This document shows positions 60,980 to 64,000 of a stretch of DNA of 64,000 bases, one piece after another. Below the pieces are notes generated by a model. It was not told where the DNA came from. It worked only from the letters and a program-made list of their open reading frames with translations, and made no database searches. This DNA comes from a virus. A program made the translations under genes and the position numbers. Location of the stretch: IMG/VR virus record IMGVR_UViG_3300044712_000991, positions 62,001 through 126,000 of that record; one strand, given 5' to 3'. Positions within the stretch are counted from its first letter, which is position 1. Each line of letters begins with the position of its first letter.

Positions 60980-61053
60980 TTGCGGGGACGAGATTTGAAC
61001 TCGCGACCTCCTGGCTATGAACCAGGCGGGATACCAGACTTCCCCACCCCGCG
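60980..61053 (-). tRNA. initiator-like tRNA-Met (CAU)
   Basis: Loop TTCATAG gives anticodon CAU. The acceptor CGCGGGG pairs with CCCCGCA except at the first position, leaving the C1xA72 mismatch of bacterial initiator tRNAs. G2-C71, C3-G70, G4-C69 and A73, the formylase determinants of E. coli tRNA-fMet, are all present, and the D-stem has G11-C24 (purine-pyrimidine, as in initiators). The anticodon stem has only two of the three usual G-C pairs (G30, G31; U29-A41). CCA is not encoded, unlike the Gln and Trp genes. Confidence 0.92.
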
Positions 61054-61059
61054 ATTGAA

Positions 61060-61335
61060 CTACAAGTCTTGAGGCTGTTGCCCAAGCCATTCGACGTACA
61101 GCATCACCGGCCAGAAGACCCAGCTCACACCGAACACGAGTGCCGCATGCTGGAAGGAAGGATCATCTTCACGCCCCCTGATGACCGCCCCGATAGTCCA
61201 GGAGACCCCGAACGCGAAGTACGTCATGAACGGGAGGAAGAAGTACAGCACGAGCAGAATGCCGAGTATCCAGAGGATGTCCTTCAGCGTGAGTGGCACG
61301 CCGAGGAAGTCCGTGATGCGCGAGAAGATGGACAT
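61060..61335 (-). CDS. membrane protein with about three spans, 91 aa
   Basis: The ATG at 61335 follows AAAGGAA; the upstream extension would run into the tmRNA gene. Hydrophobic segments LKDILWILGILLVLYFFLPF, MTYFAFGVSWTIGAVI and AALVFGVSWVFWPVMLYVEW. It sits between the tmRNA and initiator-like tRNA genes. No family recognised. Confidence 0.65.
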   Translation of the reverse strand: MSIFSRITDFLGVPLTLKDILWILGILLVLYFFLPFMTYFAFGVSWTIGAVIRGREDDPSFQHAALVFGVSWVFWPVMLYVEWLGQQPQDL

Positions 61336-61355
61336 GGTGTTTCCTTTCCGAAATG

Positions 61356-61815
61356 TGGTGGACATGCCGGGAGTCGAACCCGGTTCTACCAAGTACCACG
61401 TACAGAGTCTTTCACAGGTTTGGTCGGTTTACCACGCATCCTGAGGCAAGGACTCCGACAAACCTCCGTCCTCGGATGTTGCGTTCCCACAGCACAATCC
61501 CCAGGGAACGCCATGGGGTACAACACGTACCGCGATCGATCGGCTTTTGTTATCGTGAGGCAAGAGCATTTGCTGTGTCCGTCCGGGTGGAAACGGTCTT
61601 GCGACCTCGGTGCCTACTCTTGAGCCGACTACCCCACACCCTAGTGGCTGTTAGGCCAGTTCGAGTTCACCCGCGCCGACCAACGCCAGAGCGTCGTCGA
61701 AGGTGAAGGCAGAGATTTGTTCTGCGTTTGTTTTTTGAACCCTGATTTACGTGGTGTGTTCACCCACGACCTGCACCCTGGACATAACACTCAGTATCGA
61801 GGCCAAGTCATGCCC
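61356..61815 (-). ncRNA. ssrA: tmRNA (ssrA), phage-encoded
   Basis: Both tRNA-like ends are present: 5' GGGCATG pairs with 3' CATGTCC, including G3-U70, the alanyl-tRNA synthetase signal; A73 and encoded CCA follow. The T-arm CCGGG/CCCGG around TTCGACT is perfect. The 5' D-loop-like TGACTTGGCCTCGATACTGA matches the tmRNA consensus, as does the CAGGGTGCAGGTCGTGGG region. After an A-rich stretch, an open frame from GCA (61727) to TAA gives a long tag (24 residues, ending ELELA). Near the 3' end TGAAAGACTCTGTACGTGGT resembles the E. coli region before its T-arm. Length 460 nt is above average. Confidence 0.92.
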
Positions 61816-61817
61816 AT

Positions 61818-61872
61818 ATGTGGCTGTCTTCCTATTCGAACGACCGAGGCTCCCAAGGTGTCACAGCCACAT
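61818..61872 (-). other. hairpin abutting the tmRNA 5' end
   Basis: A 10-bp perfect stem, ATGTGGCTGT (61818-61827 on +) with ACAGCCACAT (61863-61872), encloses 35 bases that include TTCGAA. It ends two bases before the tmRNA 5' terminus on the minus-strand transcript. It may direct 5' processing, or be a remnant of a tRNA reduced to acceptor and T-arm parts. Confidence 0.55.
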
Positions 61873-61922
61873 GGCTCACTAGGGAGTCGTTTGGTGACTT
61901 TTAGGGCTACCCCAACCAAAAT

Positions 61923-62135
61923 CTAACCTTTTTGCGTGGTCTTTATAGTCTCCTCCTGTAGTCGTTTGTTGAATGAGCACTGGTCGCACACAACCCTCTG
62001 AGATGCACCGAACGCCGCGTGATCTGTCACGAGTTTCACATGCCCACACTCCAGTTCCACATTGACGTGGTTGAGGTCTGTCTCACCGAACTTTGAGACC
62101 ACGCGCACGATCTTGCGTATCACCCTGCGTTTCAT
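61923..62135 (-). CDS. small zinc-ribbon-like protein, 70 aa
   Basis: Basic N-terminus (MKRRVIRKIVRVVSKFG), then ELECGHVKLV and VVCDQCSF giving four potential metal ligands. AAAGG lies ten bases upstream, and the start overlaps the previous stop. Likely nucleic-acid binding by composition; no family recognised. Confidence 0.65.
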   Translation of the reverse strand: MKRRVIRKIVRVVSKFGETDLNHVNVELECGHVKLVTDHAAFGASQRVVCDQCSFNKRLQEETIKTTQKG

Positions 62136-62536
62136 GCGCGGGAGGCCTTTCGCTCAGCCTTGTACTTCCGGCAGCAGTCCGCCGAGCAGAAGGCGTTCGA
62201 GTGCGAATGCTCGTGCCCACAGCGTACGCACTTCTTGGGTGCCACACCTTGGCTGGGATTGCCCATCAAGCGCGTGGTCAACGGGAACTGTGCCCCCACC
62301 CCCATCGCCATCGCTAGGAGCATCCCGATCGCTCCCGCACCCCTGCTCCGCCTGCCCATCATGTACGGATCGGGCGGGAGCGGTGGAGGCGGAGGTGGCA
62401 TGGCAACCACAAGACTGTCATCGGCTGCCTTGGAGAGACCGTAGGGGATACCATCCTCATCCACAACGAGCACCTTCTTCGACTTCTCTGCCCCGAGTAG
62501 TTCATCCTTCTTGGCGGACATCATACGCTGGGTCAT
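62132..62536 (-). CDS. zinc-binding hypothetical protein, 134 aa
   Basis: Start at 62536 by ATGA coupling; 62524 is an alternative with AAAGGA. A central Pro-rich, Gly/Met-rich segment (MPPPPPPLPPDPYMM; GAIGMLLAMAMGVGA, possibly membrane-inserting) leads to a C-terminal zinc site, CVRCGHEHSHSNAFCSADCC, with a basic end. No family recognised. Confidence 0.65.
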   Translation of the reverse strand: MTQRMMSAKKDELLGAEKSKKVLVVDEDGIPYGLSKAADDSLVVAMPPPPPPLPPDPYMMGRRSRGAGAIGMLLAMAMGVGAQFPLTTRLMGNPSQGVAPKKCVRCGHEHSHSNAFCSADCCRKYKAERKASRA

Positions 62537-62790
62537 CCTTTCTTCTTATACCGCGCTGTGAGTTTGTAGACCGTGGTGGGGAACGCCCCCGCCCCGACAT
62601 CCTGTTCGATGATACCATCCTGGAACATGTTGAACACAACATTCGTGCGCACCGTCTTCGTCTCTCCGCCCTGCCCCGCACCATCCTTCTGGAGCCACGC
62701 GTACCTACTCGCGGATCGCATGCGGGAGGCCGTGCAAAGTGCCCACCCGAGGTTCATCATGTCCACCACCGCTTGCTGTGCTTTGGTCAT
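62533..62790 (-). CDS. hypothetical protein, 85 aa
   Basis: The ATG at 62790 with GGGAG is chosen. Helical with MTKAQQAVVDMMNLGWALCT and a beta end (GAFPTTVYKLTARYKKKG). Could be a small winged-helix protein; no family recognised. Confidence 0.6.
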   Translation of the reverse strand: MTKAQQAVVDMMNLGWALCTASRMRSASRYAWLQKDGAGQGGETKTVRTNVVFNMFQDGIIEQDVGAGAFPTTVYKLTARYKKKG

Positions 62791-63332
62791 CCTACTAGTC
62801 TCCCATCTCGTTCGGCTGTCCAATCTAACATAGCCTGGGAAAGTGTGGGATGCTTCCGGCAGAACAGGCGACTCCGAGGTTCTCGCTTGTGGAGCGCTAT
62901 CCGAAGGCGTGCTCCACGCACCCCACTGATCTCCACACGAATGCCCTTCTCGTGCGCGAGGAACACCATGCGGGTGAGAAGCGAGTCATCGTACGTTGCG
63001 GGCGCTCCCTGGATAACGATCGCCCACCCGAAGCCGTACGGCTGTAGCCCACACTTCTTGCCTCGGGGGATATGATGCTCTCCTCTGAAGATAATCGAGA
63101 AGAACAGCGTGGCTTCCATTTCGGACATCCTTGGAGCCTCCCGAGCGAGGTCGCGCTTGCGCTGCTCAGCGATCAACCGCGCCCGTTCCACGAGTTGCAT
63201 CGTACCCTCCATGGGAGTCCCATGGAAGCGCACACCCTCCGCGTTCAGTTCCTGGAAGGCTTCCTCCCAGTACGGGCTCTCCTTGAGCTCCGCCTTGAGC
63301 TCCTCGTGGGTCATATCGTGCAGGGCTTTCAC
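62787..63332 (-). CDS. hypothetical protein, 181 aa
   Basis: GTG start at 63332 with AGAGG. The N-terminus KALHDMTHEELKAEL repeats that of the 24-aa ORF at 63669-63743. The middle has helices (LVERARLIAEQRKRDLAREA) and the C-terminal half is beta/alpha (FGWAIVIQGAPATYDDSLLT). No family recognised. Confidence 0.65.
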   Translation of the reverse strand: MKALHDMTHEELKAELKESPYWEEAFQELNAEGVRFHGTPMEGTMQLVERARLIAEQRKRDLAREAPRMSEMEATLFFSIIFRGEHHIPRGKKCGLQPYGFGWAIVIQGAPATYDDSLLTRMVFLAHEKGIRVEISGVRGARLRIALHKREPRSRLFCRKHPTLSQAMLDWTAERDGRLVG

Positions 63333-63676
63333 GGTCGCCTCTCAAAGTACCGCGATATCCGTGAGGTCATGTTGTTCCATTGGCGAGCGATCGATGGCGT
63401 GATGGTGACAAGAGCCAGTAACCCCTTCACTCCGATCAGGATGTCCCGCAGTTCCTTCACATGTCGCTGTTCCTCCGCAAGCTGGCACACGGCGCACACA
63501 TGGGTGCCCTCAAACCCGCAGGAGTTCGTCCCACGCTCACCCGTGGTATGGCAGTCGAGCCAGTAGTCTGTCGCAGCCTTAGCCGCTAATTCTTGCACAC
63601 GCTTCTTGAGCGCCTCGTTCTCTTCCTCAATATCTTGCGGTTTGATCTGTGTACGTACGCGCTTCATGTTAGGCAT
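63329..63676 (-). CDS. coiled-coil protein with CxxC sites, 115 aa
   Basis: The ATG at 63676 has GAGGG upstream. KPQDIEEENEALKKRVQELA is a coiled coil; DCHTTGERGTNSCGFEGTH and VCAVCQL give several Cys/His that may bind zinc. C-terminal helix-turn. Function unknown. Confidence 0.62.
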   Translation of the reverse strand: MPNMKRVRTQIKPQDIEEENEALKKRVQELAAKAATDYWLDCHTTGERGTNSCGFEGTHVCAVCQLAEEQRHVKELRDILIGVKGLLALVTITPSIARQWNNMTSRISRYFERRP

Positions 63677-63743
63677 ATCGTGCCCTCTTGATGAACTCGT
63701 TAAGTTCCTTGTCATCGTGGGTCATGTCGTGCAGGGCTGTCAT
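63669..63743 (-). CDS. 24-aa microprotein, duplicated N-terminus
   Basis: MTALHDMTHDDKELNEFIKR plus four residues, preceded by a strong GGAGG. Its first eight residues almost match those of the 181-residue protein at 62787-63332 (MKALHDMTH). It overlaps the upstream stop (ATGA) and the next start. It may be a genuine small protein, a leader peptide for coupling, or the remains of a duplicated gene. Confidence 0.55.
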   Translation of the reverse strand: MTALHDMTHDDKELNEFIKRARYA

Positions 63744-64000
63744 CGGGGGTTCCTCCGACGATGTTCAAGAATCGACTGTATCTCTCGTTCGGCGGCTTCC
63801 CGCATATCCTGTGGGCGCGTATCATCCATCGGGGGTGCTGCGTAGCCGTAGATGTATTTTTTGAGATGCGCCTCAATCTGTTGATACACCCCCGTGGATG
63901 TCCCATACTGGTGGATGATCTTCAACAAGTGTCGCGCCGCGGCCGCTTCTTCTCTTGCGCCATCCCGCTCGTTCATGAAGCGCTCGTCGTTCTCGGACTT
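63740..64000 (-). CDS. hypothetical protein, 5' end beyond window
   Basis: Open to the window edge; an internal ATG at 63976 gives 78 residues, but the frame continues upstream without a stop. Helical, charged (GAREEAAAARHLLKIIHQYG; AAEREIQSILEHRRRN). Stop overlaps the microprotein start. Not recognised. Confidence 0.55.
   Translation of the reverse strand, partial: KSENDERFMNERDGAREEAAAARHLLKIIHQYGTSTGVYQQIEAHLKKYIYGYAAPPMDDTRPQDMREAAEREIQSILEHRRRNPR

Noticed and set aside
61353-61706. plus-strand ORF over the tmRNA
   Set aside because: The region folds as a tmRNA on the minus strand; the ORF lacks a ribosome site.

Overview
This window is part of the genome of a tailed bacteriophage with a contractile tail (myovirus morphology, Caudoviricetes). 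The evidence is a tail sheath, tail tube, tape measure, Mu-type baseplate J protein, spike and hub, an HK97-fold-like major capsid protein with scaffold and decoration protein, and long tail fibres. Nearly every gene is on the minus strand, tightly packed, often with ATGA start/stop overlaps. The only convincing plus-strand gene is an RNA ligase. The host cannot be named. Five canonical sigma70-type promoters (TTGACT-N17-TATATT) argue against a Bacteroidetes host, and the predicted lipoproteins are compatible with a Gram-negative host. Portal and terminase genes are not in the window.

Layout, read along + coordinates. 1-6.5 kb: a minus-strand replication and nucleotide/sugar block, transcribed from a lambda O-like initiator through a DnaC-like loader, a membrane metallopeptidase-like protein, a dATP/dGTP diphosphohydrolase-family protein, two GT4-like glycosyltransferases and a nucleoside deoxyribosyltransferase-like protein. 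The initiator gene carries ten iteron-like repeats, a probable origin as in lambda. An eleventh copy lies in the divergent promoter of the RNA ligase (6.6-7.7 kb). 8-34 kb: tail module (fibres, baseplate, hub, tape measure, chaperones, tube, sheath, neck proteins). 34-43.8 kb: a 2030-residue repeat-rich fibre, a holin, a signal-peptide pectate-lyase-like protein and a second secreted protein. 43.9-48 kb: head module. 48-49 kb: a zinc-ribbon gene isolated between two terminators. 49-64 kb: accessory/early region with a split Pnkp-like RNA kinase and phosphatase, DUF932 protein, peptide deformylase with a SEC-C tail, HhH-GPD DNA glycosylase, HNH nuclease, lipoproteins, small membrane proteins, a YiiX-like hydrolase, tRNA-Gln, tRNA-Trp, an initiator-like tRNA-Met and a tmRNA.

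Two regulatory layers are visible. Five near-identical minus-strand sigma70 promoters lie only between 52 and 60.3 kb and probably drive early expression. A 16-bp element resembling the T4 late promoter (CCCCCTATAAATTTGG) occurs exactly twice, before the scaffold-decoration-capsid unit and before the sheath-tube unit. Each of these units ends in a strong terminator.

The most notable theme is equipment for keeping translation running: a complete tmRNA with the alanylation G-U pair, a tRNA-Met with initiator and formylation determinants, a peptide deformylase, elongator tRNAs, and RNA repair enzymes (kinase, phosphatase, ligase). Together they suggest the phage supplies formyl-Met initiation, N-terminal processing, ribosome rescue and tRNA repair. 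The individual parts are read from sequence; the combined system is inference.
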